NCBI GenBank assembly: GCA_965216395.1
Contig: OZ244156.1
Location: 806,001-870,000, forward strand
From: CAZBXD01 sp965216395
GTDB lineage: Bacteria > Pseudomonadota > Alphaproteobacteria > Micavibrionales > SZUA-601
Reading direction: 5' to 3'
DNA: 64,000 nucleotides
The position numbers and the translations under genes were made by a program. Positions within the stretch are counted from its first letter, which is position 1; every line of letters begins with the position of its first letter. The notes below the pieces were generated by a model. The model was not told the DNA's origin. It saw nothing but the letters and a program-made list of their open reading frames with translations, and ran no database searches. Positions 8,399 through 16,897 of the stretch are shown piece by piece.

Positions 8399-9085
8399 AT
8401 GACTTATTTTCTTCCTATAAAAACCCTCTTCGCTCTTGGTGATTGCAACACTTTTCCAGATCACCTTTTGCCGCATAACGACCATTTAGTATCATGGGTC
8501 AAAAACCACCTCATTAAAATGAAAAATCATCCCGTCGAAGCTATAAATATCGCTCAGGGTATGTATACTACGCGCGAAGGTTTAAAGCGTTTGAAAGATA
8601 CACCTTTAAATCCAGATTACGTGATGATCAACTTTGGTTTGGTTGATGCGTGGGTTACGTCATTTCCTAAACTTTATATTGGATATTATCCAGAAAATAT
8701 TTGGCGCAAACTGCCACTCAAATGGCTTAAGATCATAAAAAAGAAACTGCGCCATTTAAAAGGAATTATTCCGCGTGGCCATGTCGTCCCCATTGAAGAA
8801 TATGAACAAAATATTCGTATGATGATTAAGATATGCCGTATGCGTAATGAGGGCGTAAAAATACTACTATGGTCAACGGTTTATACGGGCGATAAAACAC
8901 AGCGCAATACAGAAATTCAACGATATAATGGTGTTTTAAAAAAAATCAGCCAAAGTGAAAACTGCATATATTTAGACACGAATCAAATTATTGATTATCA
9001 AAATAAAGAATATTTTTTAGATATCGTTCATCTTTCAGCCAAAGCCACAGAGATCTTAGGCAGAGTAATTGCTGAAAAGTTTTAA
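8399..9085 (+). CDS. SGNH/GDSL-hydrolase-like protein with Cys in place of the nucleophile Ser
   Basis: A 228-residue protein with the skeleton of an SGNH hydrolase: block I ALGDCN (residues 12-17), a central INFGLVD (about 78-84) and a C-terminal DIVHLS block holding the usual D-x-x-H. In block I the nucleophilic Ser of GDS is Cys16 (codon TGC). The closest pattern I know is the GDSL-like proteins of polysaccharide loci that carry G-x-V-D and D-x-x-H. There is a basic stretch, KWLKIIKKKLRHLK, near 106-119. It starts 15 nt after the CCA of tRNA-Asn with no visible Shine-Dalgarno. Whether it is an active esterase is open. Confidence 0.65.
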   Translation: MTYFLPIKTLFALGDCNTFPDHLLPHNDHLVSWVKNHLIKMKNHPVEAINIAQGMYTTREGLKRLKDTPLNPDYVMINFGLVDAWVTSFPKLYIGYYPENIWRKLPLKWLKIIKKKLRHLKGIIPRGHVVPIEEYEQNIRMMIKICRMRNEGVKILLWSTVYTGDKTQRNTEIQRYNGVLKKISQSENCIYLDTNQIIDYQNKEYFLDIVHLSAKATEILGRVIAEKF

Positions 9086-9112
9086 GTTTCAGTTTTTACA
9101 GATTAAAAAAAT

Positions 9113-10057
9113 CTATAATTTAGCAGATGGTTCACATTTCTTGAAAAAACCAAGATACTCTTCTCGTGTATTGTTATCTTGTGCGTATCTGTCACATATA
9201 AAAGATTTTGCCTTATTGAGATCCATAAAATTTTTACCAAAAACTTTAACCATCTGAGTATTCTCGTTAAAAAATGAGATATGACCAACATTAAGAGGTT
9301 CCGAAAACAAAAGGGGGCCTTGCTTCTGATTTGCTATTTTTTTGGAAAGCATAATAAAAAGAGATTTTTTGAGTATGGGTGTTGAAAATTCTTCTATATT
9401 GAAAGCCTCTATTGTATTACATTCTTCTATAACAGGAGCAGAAAATGTCTTTGCTCCATGAACATAAATTCCACGAGCAATTTTGAGTTTAGGCGCGGAA
9501 AAATTACTAAGATTCTTAGTATTAATAATATGACAACTTTCTAAGGCAGGTATATCAAGGTCAGTAAGTTCCTCAGAATGTATGGTTTTACAACTTTTTA
9601 GTTTTGGTGCAGAAAGAGATTTTGCACGTCTAACATCAATATTATCGCAATTTTCCAATACTGGTAAAGACAAACTATGAACACTGTAAGCAAGTATGCT
9701 CTTAGTAAATTTTAATTTTGGTACATTAATTTTAGTAGCATTACGGGCATCTATTCCTGGATAATTCCTAAAAATACCCATGGCACTTTCCAATGCTGGT
9801 AAAGAAACCTCTTTAGCGCACAAGGCATCTATTTCTCCAGATTCTTTGAGCGCGGATGCTGAAAATTTTATAGTTTCATATACATATATATCGCCACAGC
9901 TCTTTAACTTATTGAGTTGAATAGGCTCTTTAGTAAGAAGAAAAACCTTATGATCGGGATCAATCGTTATCAAACCATTGTCATCTGCTTTATAAGGAAT
10001 ATCATTTTCATTGAGGTGGAAAAGCAAGTCATCATCTGTAAAAATATTTTTAGGCAT
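9113..10057 (-). CDS. Orphan protein built of about nine 19-residue repeats (predicted solenoid)
   Basis: A 314-residue protein without signal peptide or membrane segment. From about residue 50 to 235 it is a chain of units of mostly 19 residues with the consensus P-x-L-[KE]-x-C-x-x-I-x(4)-A-x-x-[LF]-S-A; the third unit is longer. Such short repeats with regularly spaced hydrophobic residues usually form an LRR-like or beta-helix solenoid that acts in protein binding. About 65 C-terminal residues lie outside the repeats. The start ATG at 10057 has GGATAAGAA upstream. It is preceded by the promoter type shared with other orphan genes of this window. Its function is unknown. Confidence 0.75.
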   Translation of the reverse strand: MPKNIFTDDDLLFHLNENDIPYKADDNGLITIDPDHKVFLLTKEPIQLNKLKSCGDIYVYETIKFSASALKESGEIDALCAKEVSLPALESAMGIFRNYPGIDARNATKINVPKLKFTKSILAYSVHSLSLPVLENCDNIDVRRAKSLSAPKLKSCKTIHSEELTDLDIPALESCHIINTKNLSNFSAPKLKIARGIYVHGAKTFSAPVIEECNTIEAFNIEEFSTPILKKSLFIMLSKKIANQKQGPLLFSEPLNVGHISFFNENTQMVKVFGKNFMDLNKAKSFICDRYAQDNNTREEYLGFFKKCEPSAKL

Positions 10058-10093
10058 TTCTTATCCAATAGTTAAGTATATATAGTTTAGAAA

Positions 10094-10122
10094 AATATAA
10101 ACAAAAATATTAGTTATGTCAA
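10094..10122 (-). promoter_or_regulatory. Shared-type promoter of the repeat-protein gene
   Basis: On the minus strand TTGACA (10122-10117) is followed by TAAC and, after a 17-nt spacer, TATATT (10099-10094). It sits 37 bp before the start codon and matches the TTGACATAA promoters found at seven other genes in the window. Confidence 0.7.
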
Positions 10123-10127
10123 CACAA

Positions 10128-10313
10128 TTATTTATCCTTCTCAACCACATAACGCAATTTTCGGATAGCGAGGTCTTTGAGTTGCTTTTCAGAAGCTGTA
10201 ACAGGGCCAGAGATAACCACTTCGGTTAATGTCTTTGTATCCATGGCTGTTACACGCATATAAGCACCCACACGATGAAATTCAAAAATCACTTCACCTA
10301 ATAACGAAGACAT
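10128..10313 (-). CDS. Small conserved protein, resembling DUF6898
   Basis: A 61-residue protein beginning MSSLLGEVIFEFHRVGAYMRVTA and continuing with a TEVVISGPVTASEK segment. It resembles the small alphaproteobacterial family DUF6898, in which a G-E-V-x-F-E-F-x-R-x-G start and a G-P-x-x-A region recur; I recall the pattern but cannot verify the match. It lies 10 bp after the MarR-type regulator gene on the same strand, so the two are probably co-transcribed. No function is known. Confidence 0.65.
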   Translation of the reverse strand: MSSLLGEVIFEFHRVGAYMRVTAMDTKTLTEVVISGPVTASEKQLKDLAIRKLRYVVEKDK

Positions 10314-10323
10314 TTATAAAAGA

Positions 10324-10788
10324 CTAAAAGCCCGTACTGGATAGATTGGCGCGTGCCGCCCAAAAACGTTCCAAGAGTTTCATGCGCTCATTAATTTGTT
10401 TTAAGCCTTCTTGATCAACTTTAACTGATTCCAGTTCACTCGAATGGCGTTCGAACATGTTGCGCACCGTTTCTTTAAGGGCTAAGCCTTTATCGGATAA
10501 TTTAACACGCACGGAACGACGATCATGCTGCGATCTTTCTTGAATGAGATAGCCATTTTCAACCATTTTCTTCACATTATATGATACATTAGACCCCAAA
10601 TAATACCCGCGCATGGTCAATTCACCGACCGTTAAGTGGTCACGCCCAATATTGTAAAGAATCATCGCCTGAACATTATTGATGTCTTGAATATTTTCAC
10701 GTTCCAATTCCACTTTTAAAACATCTAAAAAATGGCGGTGTAAACGTTCAATCAACTGAACCGTTTCATAATATGTTTGTGACATCAT
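10324..10788 (-). CDS. MarR-family transcriptional regulator, LdtR-like
   Basis: A 154-residue winged-helix protein. The recognition region reads LTVGELTMRGYYLGSNVSYNVKKMVENGYL and the wing is RSQHDRRSVRVKLSDKG, with the D-x-R-S/R-x-x-x-V pattern of MarR. The GYYLGSNVSYN helix is the form seen in alphaproteobacterial LdtR-type regulators. It probably represses or activates genes for envelope or stress functions in response to a small ligand; this is inferred from relatives. It is divergent from hemB; the 115-bp spacer contains two CATG elements (10840-10843 and 10858-10861) that could be part of an operator, but their symmetry is poor. Confidence 0.88.
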   Translation of the reverse strand: MMSQTYYETVQLIERLHRHFLDVLKVELERENIQDINNVQAMILYNIGRDHLTVGELTMRGYYLGSNVSYNVKKMVENGYLIQERSQHDRRSVRVKLSDKGLALKETVRNMFERHSSELESVKVDQEGLKQINERMKLLERFWAARANLSSTGF

Positions 10789-10903
10789 AAATTCCTATCG
10801 TATGAAATAAAATTCAACTCTTAACAAAGACTGTAATTGCATGATACATATAATATACATGTTCTAATGAATAAAAATTTAATAAATTATAAGAGAAATT
10901 GCA

Positions 10904-11977
10904 ATGGATTCTGAACAAATTTCACCAGAAAAAACAAAAAGCCCCGAAAAACACACAAAAAACAGTATAAAAAACTTGAAAAATCGTATGCGCCGCAATC
11001 GAACCTCTGCGTGGTTAAGAAATATGTTACAAGAACATCATTTAACGACCCATGATTTAATTTATCCACTTTTTATTCAAGAGGGAAACAACCAAAAAAC
11101 AGCCATTGAAAGCTTACCTGGTGTTTTTCGTTTATCCCCCGATTTAGCAGCTAAAGAGGCAAAAAAAGCCCAAGAAGCAAAAATTCCGGCGCTCTTGCTT
11201 TTTGGTGTGATCGACCATCATCATAAAGATAATTTGGGGAGTTATGCACTCGATAAAGATAATATTCTTTGTCAAGCCATTCGTACAATTAAAGAAAAAG
11301 CCCCTAATATTGGCATTATTGCGGATGTATGTTTTTGTGAATATACTGATCATGGTCATTGCGGCCCTCTTAGTATTTATGGCGATGCAGATAATGACAA
11401 AACATTACAAGGTTTGGCCAAACAAGCCGTTATACTGGCCGATGCCGGCGCCGAAATTATTGCTCCATCAGCGATGATGGACGGACAAGTCGCAGCCATT
11501 CGAACAGCGCTTGACCAAGCCGGATTTACCCATATTCCCATTATGGCTTATGCTGCTAAATTTGCTTCCAATTTTTACGGCCCATTTCGTGATGCGGCTG
11601 GTTGTGGATTAGGGAGCCACCCATACGCAAAAAAAGATCGAAAAACATATCAAATGAATCTAACAAACACGCGTGAGGCCATGCGCGAAGTGCGTTTAGA
11701 TATTGATGAGGGTGCGGATATGGTCATGGTTAAGCCTGGCCTTCCCTATTTAGATATTGTCCATCAGGTGAAACAACAATTTGATATGCCTACCTTTGCT
11801 TACCATGTCAGTGGTGAATATGCAATGTTACACGCCGCATCAGAAAAAGGTTGGTTAGATTACGAAACATGTTTAATGGAAGTTTTGTTATCATTTAAAC
11901 GCGCTGGCGCAGACGGTATTATTACGTATGGTGCAATGGATATCGCGCGCTTACTGGCTAATCCTGATCAGAATTAA
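10904..11977 (+). CDS. hemB: Porphobilinogen synthase (delta-aminolevulinate dehydratase)
   Basis: A 357-residue HemB. The two active-site lysines are present: Lys219 in AYAAKFASNFYGPFRDA and the Schiff-base Lys277 in MVKPGLPYLD. The cysteine cluster DVCFCEYTDHGHC (Cys143, 145, 153) is that of the zinc-binding form of the enzyme. HemB joins two 5-aminolevulinate molecules to porphobilinogen in haem synthesis; hemF lies at 38969-39838. The first 30 residues are a Lys-rich extension not seen in most HemB. The gene overlaps the convergent flavin reductase by 20 bp. Confidence 0.96.
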   Translation: MDSEQISPEKTKSPEKHTKNSIKNLKNRMRRNRTSAWLRNMLQEHHLTTHDLIYPLFIQEGNNQKTAIESLPGVFRLSPDLAAKEAKKAQEAKIPALLLFGVIDHHHKDNLGSYALDKDNILCQAIRTIKEKAPNIGIIADVCFCEYTDHGHCGPLSIYGDADNDKTLQGLAKQAVILADAGAEIIAPSAMMDGQVAAIRTALDQAGFTHIPIMAYAAKFASNFYGPFRDAAGCGLGSHPYAKKDRKTYQMNLTNTREAMREVRLDIDEGADMVMVKPGLPYLDIVHQVKQQFDMPTFAYHVSGEYAMLHAASEKGWLDYETCLMEVLLSFKRAGADGIITYGAMDIARLLANPDQN

Positions 11978-12476
11978 AGGCACCAAAGCCCCTATTATAA
12001 TATAAAATTGGCTGTCCTTGGCCATGTTCCACATTCATGGCTTGACCAATATAAATTGTATGATCACCGCCATCAAAACGATTGACCACATAACATTCAA
12101 CCGTCGCGAGGTTTTCTTTCAAAACAGGGATTTGATTTTCATTCAAATCGTAAGAAATTTTATTCCAAATATATTCATCTGGTTTTATAAAAAGATTCAT
12201 GGTTTCTCTTTGCTTTTGACAGAAAATATTGACAACAAAGAACTCTGTTTTTGCAAATACAGAATGTAATTGTGATTTTTTTGCCAAACAGAAGAGAATA
12301 AGCGGCGGATCCAATGAAACTGATGATAAAGAGCTAATTAACAACCCAGCGGGGTTTCCTTCTTGGTTACAGGTTGTAACCAAACTAACACCCGTAGCAA
12401 AACGGGCCATCGCATTTTTATAATCTGCAACGGTAACAGCATTGTTTATTTTTTTCGATATATGAGTCATGTGCAT
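11958..12476 (-). CDS. Flavin reductase-like FMN-binding protein
   Basis: A 172-residue protein of the flavin reductase domain family: MARFATGVSLVTTC at the start, NPAGLLISSLSSVSLDPPLILFCLAKKS in the middle and YIGQAMNVEHGQGQPILYYNRGF at the end, the latter matching the common G-x-P-L-x-Y-x-x-x-x-Y/F motif. Members bind FMN and often supply reduced flavin to a two-component monooxygenase. No oxygenase partner is nearby, so the partner is unknown. Start ATG at 12476, with a second ATG at 12470. It converges on hemB with a 20-bp overlap. Confidence 0.87.
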   Translation of the reverse strand: MHMTHISKKINNAVTVADYKNAMARFATGVSLVTTCNQEGNPAGLLISSLSSVSLDPPLILFCLAKKSQLHSVFAKTEFFVVNIFCQKQRETMNLFIKPDEYIWNKISYDLNENQIPVLKENLATVECYVVNRFDGGDHTIYIGQAMNVEHGQGQPILYYNRGFGAFNSDQD

Positions 12477-12568
12477 CTTTCTATCATAAAAAATAAATAA
12501 ATTAACCTAATTTTTGTCGTTCGTCTTTAACCTATCTTTATCAACAATTTTTAAGACGATAATCAACC

Positions 12569-13516
12569 ATGGCCGACGACGATAAAAAAGCAGGTGGCGC
12601 CAATAATTTACCACCCATTATCATAAAAAAGATTAAGAAGGTCGAAGGCGGTCATCATGGCGGCGCGTGGAAGGTTGCCTATGCTGATTTTGTCACGGCG
12701 ATGATGGCTTTTTTCTTACTTTTGTGGTTGCTTAATGTGTCAACCCAAGAACAACTTAATGGTATCGCGGATTATTTCAGACCAACCAGTGTTTCTGAAT
12801 CAACCTCTGGTGCAGGCGGTGTAATGGGCGGATTAACCATCAGTCCCGATGGGCAAATGACCTCCGACAGTGTACCTGTAGGTGTCGACACAGATTTGCC
12901 AGGCGAAGATGATGATACCGATACATTTACACAAGAAGAATTTGAGCAAGCCCAAGCTGAACAAGAACAGCAACAATTCGAAGATGCGGCTCAACAATTA
13001 CAAGAAGCGATCCAACAAGACCCAGAATTAAAAGACATTGCAAATAACTTAATTGTCGATATGACCCCAGAGGGTTTGCGCATTCAAATTGTTGACCAAA
13101 AAGGCAAATCTATGTTTCCTATCGGCCAAGCCAAAATGTATGACAACACCTATCGTTTATTATCTAAAGTTGCTGGTGTTATTGAAAAACTACCTAATAA
13201 GATATCCATACGTGGCCATACTGATGGCGTGCCTTATGGCACCGATGCCAGTTATAATAACTGGGATTTATCCGCCGATCGTGCCAATGCGTCACGCCGC
13301 GCCATGATTAAATCCGGTTTAAAAGAAGCACGCATTAAGAATGTTGTCGGCAAAGCCGATACAGATCATCTAATCGTTGAAGACCCCACATCGCCACAAA
13401 ACCGGCGTATCTCTATTATTCTTCTTCGTCAACATAAACTCTATGATGATACAAAATCGACCAAAGACGACAATAAACCATTCAACCGCAATGGCACGTC
13501 GATTTGGGAGCGATAA
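12569..13516 (+). CDS. motB: MotB-family flagellar motor stator protein
   Basis: A 315-residue protein: a short cytoplasmic stretch, a single membrane helix (about 46-62) preceded by the MotB plug motif WKVAYADFVTAMMAFFLLLWLLNV whose Asp is the proton-carrying residue, an acidic Gln-rich linker (about 105-150) and a C-terminal OmpA-like peptidoglycan-binding domain with IRGHTDGVPYG and LSADRANASRR. MotB anchors the stator to the cell wall. motA is not adjacent; the flagellar genes at the right end of the window provide context. The gene stands alone between convergent and orphan genes. Confidence 0.93.
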   Translation: MADDDKKAGGANNLPPIIIKKIKKVEGGHHGGAWKVAYADFVTAMMAFFLLLWLLNVSTQEQLNGIADYFRPTSVSESTSGAGGVMGGLTISPDGQMTSDSVPVGVDTDLPGEDDDTDTFTQEEFEQAQAEQEQQQFEDAAQQLQEAIQQDPELKDIANNLIVDMTPEGLRIQIVDQKGKSMFPIGQAKMYDNTYRLLSKVAGVIEKLPNKISIRGHTDGVPYGTDASYNNWDLSADRANASRRAMIKSGLKEARIKNVVGKADTDHLIVEDPTSPQNRRISIILLRQHKLYDDTKSTKDDNKPFNRNGTSIWER

Positions 13517-13532
13517 ATAGCCTTTTTCTATA

Positions 13533-13561
13533 TTGACATAACAAAACTTTTTAATTATAAA
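13533..13561 (+). promoter_or_regulatory. Shared-type promoter before the M29-like gene
   Basis: TTGACA (13533-13538) followed by TAAC, and after a 17-nt spacer TATAAA (13556-13561), 35 bp upstream of the next start codon. It is one of eight near-identical promoters in the window. Confidence 0.75.
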
Positions 13562-13596
13562 CAACTCAGATCCTATAGCAAAAAGAACTGTTAATT

Positions 13597-15084
13597 ATGT
13601 ATACAGCAAATAATCTTAGCCCTACTATCAAAAAGTCGTTTGATTTATTAAAAAAACAAAGTGATCAAAACACGCCGTGGAAGCAAGAAATTAATCAAAT
13701 TTTATATGAATCTTCCATTCCTCAAGATGAAAACAATCTCTTTTCTTTGATACATAAAAAGCAACATATTGAGATGATCTTTAGTGCATTTTTAGAAAAT
13801 GAAGAAGCTATTTTTTGTGCATATCAAAACAAGGAGTTTAAAAACTGGACTAATTTTAGATCTTGTGATGCAGATCAAATATTGCTGAAAAATTTAGGCT
13901 TAAAAATGTTTAACGGTGACCCTAATCAGGGTGACAAACCTCTTATCCGTTCTAGTGAATATTCCCAAGAAGTTTCTTACGAGATTTTTCGTCAAAGTCA
14001 TCAACAAAACCTTGATTTTGATATCTATATCGAAGACCCGCTATTTATAAACTATTTAAAGTCTCAATCAAATAGCGACGGCGCTTATGGTTTAGGAAAA
14101 TTTATCAGCGATAAATATCTCGCATGTAATCGTGCCATAGGCGTTTTGTGTGGCGTTACTGAAAAGCCAGCAAAAGTTTTTACAGCTAATAAAGAACAAC
14201 AACAAGCATACAATAACGCCATAAAAGCAGGGCAAAAAAGAACACTTAATGATTTATTCTATACATTAACCGTTATGCCGACGCATCAAGACGCGATTAA
14301 TGCTAATATTCCCTATAATGAATTTACAACAATGTATCTAGAGATGTGTGATCAGCCAGACAAAGAAGTTCAAGCCGCTCAGGAAAAGCTTATTCAAAAG
14401 TTTAATGCTGCAAAAAAACTACGCATCACCAATTCTGATGGTACAGACATTTCTATGGATTTGTATGATGAAGAAGGTCCCTTTACTTTTGCTAATAGCG
14501 TTACAGCAAAAAACATTCCTGGTTCAGAATTTTTTAGCGCCCCAGCAAAATACAGCGTCAATGGTTGTATCGTTGCTAAAGGTCGTTTTATTGGCAATCT
14601 CAATAAACACGATATTATTGAAGATATCACTCTCGTATTTAAGAATGGTGAGATTATTTTCTATGACGCTGTAAAAGGGTTTGAAACTCTTAAAGAAAAT
14701 ATTGAACACAATAAAGAATCACGTTTTTTGGGTGAAATTGCCTTTGGTACAAATTCAGCTTGTCAACAACATGTCGCCAATTCCCTGATGTGTGAAAAAA
14801 TCGGTGGTAGCTTTCATATTGCCATTGGTAACGCATTTCAATATACCGAATATTGTGGTAAACCTATACGTGTTAATAATGGCAATAAGAGCGATGATGG
14901 TTTTCACTGGGACGTCACGACAATGCTCATTGGCAAAGAAGGCCGCGTTATGCTAGATGATGTTTTAGTAATGGAAAACGGCCTTTGGATCGGTGATGAA
15001 TTTGACGTACTTAATCGTGGCTGGCAAGCCATTCCTTTTGAAGAACGCCCCCCTTATTGGCAAAAAAAATTTCCGAAACCATAG
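13597..15084 (+). CDS. Divergent M29-like (aminopeptidase T) metallopeptidase
   Basis: A 495-residue protein whose C-terminal half follows the M29 aminopeptidase pattern: SEFFSAPAKYSVNG (Glu311), FLGEIAFGTN (Glu380), HIAIGNAF (His407) and HWD (His437, Asp439), with spacings close to those of the di-metal site in AmpT/PepS. The N-terminal 270 residues are poorly conserved. The position that carries the catalytic Tyr in M29 (seven after the His) appears to be Phe414, with Tyr at 416. The protein is longer than the usual 410 or so residues. No Shine-Dalgarno of note, start ATG at 13597. It carries the promoter type of the orphan gene set. Activity is uncertain. Confidence 0.7.
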   Translation: MYTANNLSPTIKKSFDLLKKQSDQNTPWKQEINQILYESSIPQDENNLFSLIHKKQHIEMIFSAFLENEEAIFCAYQNKEFKNWTNFRSCDADQILLKNLGLKMFNGDPNQGDKPLIRSSEYSQEVSYEIFRQSHQQNLDFDIYIEDPLFINYLKSQSNSDGAYGLGKFISDKYLACNRAIGVLCGVTEKPAKVFTANKEQQQAYNNAIKAGQKRTLNDLFYTLTVMPTHQDAINANIPYNEFTTMYLEMCDQPDKEVQAAQEKLIQKFNAAKKLRITNSDGTDISMDLYDEEGPFTFANSVTAKNIPGSEFFSAPAKYSVNGCIVAKGRFIGNLNKHDIIEDITLVFKNGEIIFYDAVKGFETLKENIEHNKESRFLGEIAFGTNSACQQHVANSLMCEKIGGSFHIAIGNAFQYTEYCGKPIRVNNGNKSDDGFHWDVTTMLIGKEGRVMLDDVLVMENGLWIGDEFDVLNRGWQAIPFEERPPYWQKKFPKP

Positions 15085-15110
15085 CTAAAAAAAATAAAAA
15101 CTTCGCAGCG

Positions 15111-16886
15111 TTAATCCGTTTTATTTTTGTGCTGTTGTTGTTTTTGAAAACGATCCCACAGTGTTTTCATGGGTCCTGATTTTTTCAAGAGCTCAACAAC
15201 AGGTCCCGTTTGGATGATTTTACCTTTTTTCATGACAATCACTTCATCAAAAAGCGGTAAAAGATTAAGGCGGTGGATACTCGCAATAATCGTCTTATCC
15301 GGCCACGCATGAAATATATTATTATAAATTTCATATTCTGTAGCGGAATCCACGCTACTGGTTGATTCATCCATAAGGATCAAGTCACTCTTTTGTGCCA
15401 CGAATAGAGAACGCGCCAAAGCAAGACGTTGCTTCTGACCACCTGAAAGGTTAACCCCACGTTCTTTAATATTGGTTTTTAACCCCTTGGGCAATTCATC
15501 AACCACAGAATCAAAACAAGCCATTTTTATCATATCGGCCACAATTTCTTTACGACCGGATAAGCCGAATGTGACGTTATATTGAATCGTATTTTCAAAA
15601 ATTTCAGGATCTTGCGGGATTAATGATGTGATATTCTGCATTTTTCTTAAATTTTGTTCTTTTCCATCAACCATTAACTGTGCTTGATCAAAATCAAGCA
15701 TGCCACGCAGTAAAGCCAATAACGTTGTTTTACCTGCACCACTCGAGCCAATAAAGGCGATTTTTTTACCACGTAATAACGTCAATTCTGGAACATTAAT
15801 ATTTGGTTTTTTACTTTTTTGATTATAAGAAAAAATTGCATTTTTCAGTTCAATCTTTTGCCATGATTTTTTTATGGATTTCAGCTCATGCACTGATTCA
15901 TGCTCAATGGCTTCATCAATTAAATCTAGGCTTGTCGCATCCGCCTGCCATTGCACAAGCTTTTGATAATCCAATGCAAATCCAGAGAAAACCTGAGAAA
16001 ACATTTGCAAATAACTATAAACAGCAACAGTCGTTCCAATAGCAACAATACCTGATCCCGTTTGTAGCTGATCCCAAATAAAATATCCTAAAACAACAGC
16101 TTGTAAAGTAATTGAGGAGCAACTGACTAAAGCCCATTTATTTTCATTTGTTACAGATAATCTTTCATAATAGGGAAAATAATTTGCTAATGTTTTCAAC
16201 ATTTGTTTTTTTGTGTTTTGACCAAGACGTAATGATAAAATTGTCATTATATTGCTAATATAATCAAACACGACACCAGAAAACTTATGCTGTTCAATAT
16301 TCTGCATTTTCGTTAAATAAGCCATTAAAACATCAAACTTGTATGTAAAAAAAAGTATAAAAGTGCTGTACGATATCAAAATAAGAAATATCTTAGGGGA
16401 CACAAAAATAAAAAATATGAGTGGAGCCGCAAAACGACCAAGATGATAAACATATTTGTGATGATGCCATAAAAACTGTTTTAAAGCGTGATCTCCCTTA
16501 TTAATACGACTAATAATATTTCCTGAATGATGATCTTGATGCCAGATATAGGGTAAATTTAATAATTTTTGATAATATGTTTCCCAAAAACTTTCCGTTG
16601 CATTCAAAACGTTTTTACGCTCAATAATTCTTCCAGGCCACCATATGATCCAAAATAAAACTTTAGCCAAAACAACCATTATCAACCAAAATCGAACATT
16701 ATGAAATACATTAGGGCCACCTAATTGAATGGCGTCAAATACCAATCCAACAAGATAAGGTGTTAAAGTATAAATAAATTGAGAAATACAGGTTAAAAAA
16801 ATACCAGAAACAAATAAATATCGTTTATTTCTCGAATGATACCATCCTTTTTTAATCAAATATATATAAGGATTATTTGACAACAT
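15111..16886 (-). CDS. ABC exporter, fused membrane and ATPase domains
   Basis: A 591-residue half-transporter: six membrane helices in the first 310 residues, then a nucleotide-binding domain with Walker A GSSGAGKTT, the Q-loop LIPQDPEIFENT, the signature LSGGQKQRLALARSL, Walker B LILMDESTSSVD and an H-loop ASIHRLN. This is the exporter type (type IV fold, MsbA/multidrug-like); it would work as a dimer, and the substrate is not evident. It follows parC by 12 bp on the same strand and may be co-transcribed with it. ESTSS in place of EATSA is a mild variation that keeps the catalytic Glu. Confidence 0.9.
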   Translation of the reverse strand: MLSNNPYIYLIKKGWYHSRNKRYLFVSGIFLTCISQFIYTLTPYLVGLVFDAIQLGGPNVFHNVRFWLIMVVLAKVLFWIIWWPGRIIERKNVLNATESFWETYYQKLLNLPYIWHQDHHSGNIISRINKGDHALKQFLWHHHKYVYHLGRFAAPLIFFIFVSPKIFLILISYSTFILFFTYKFDVLMAYLTKMQNIEQHKFSGVVFDYISNIMTILSLRLGQNTKKQMLKTLANYFPYYERLSVTNENKWALVSCSSITLQAVVLGYFIWDQLQTGSGIVAIGTTVAVYSYLQMFSQVFSGFALDYQKLVQWQADATSLDLIDEAIEHESVHELKSIKKSWQKIELKNAIFSYNQKSKKPNINVPELTLLRGKKIAFIGSSGAGKTTLLALLRGMLDFDQAQLMVDGKEQNLRKMQNITSLIPQDPEIFENTIQYNVTFGLSGRKEIVADMIKMACFDSVVDELPKGLKTNIKERGVNLSGGQKQRLALARSLFVAQKSDLILMDESTSSVDSATEYEIYNNIFHAWPDKTIIASIHRLNLLPLFDEVIVMKKGKIIQTGPVVELLKKSGPMKTLWDRFQKQQQHKNKTD

Positions 16887-16897
16887 ATTCTAAAACC

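Noticed and set aside
10840..10861. Possible MarR operator between the MarR gene and hemB
   Set aside because: Only the CATG ends are symmetric, and the inner bases do not pair; not enough to call an operator.
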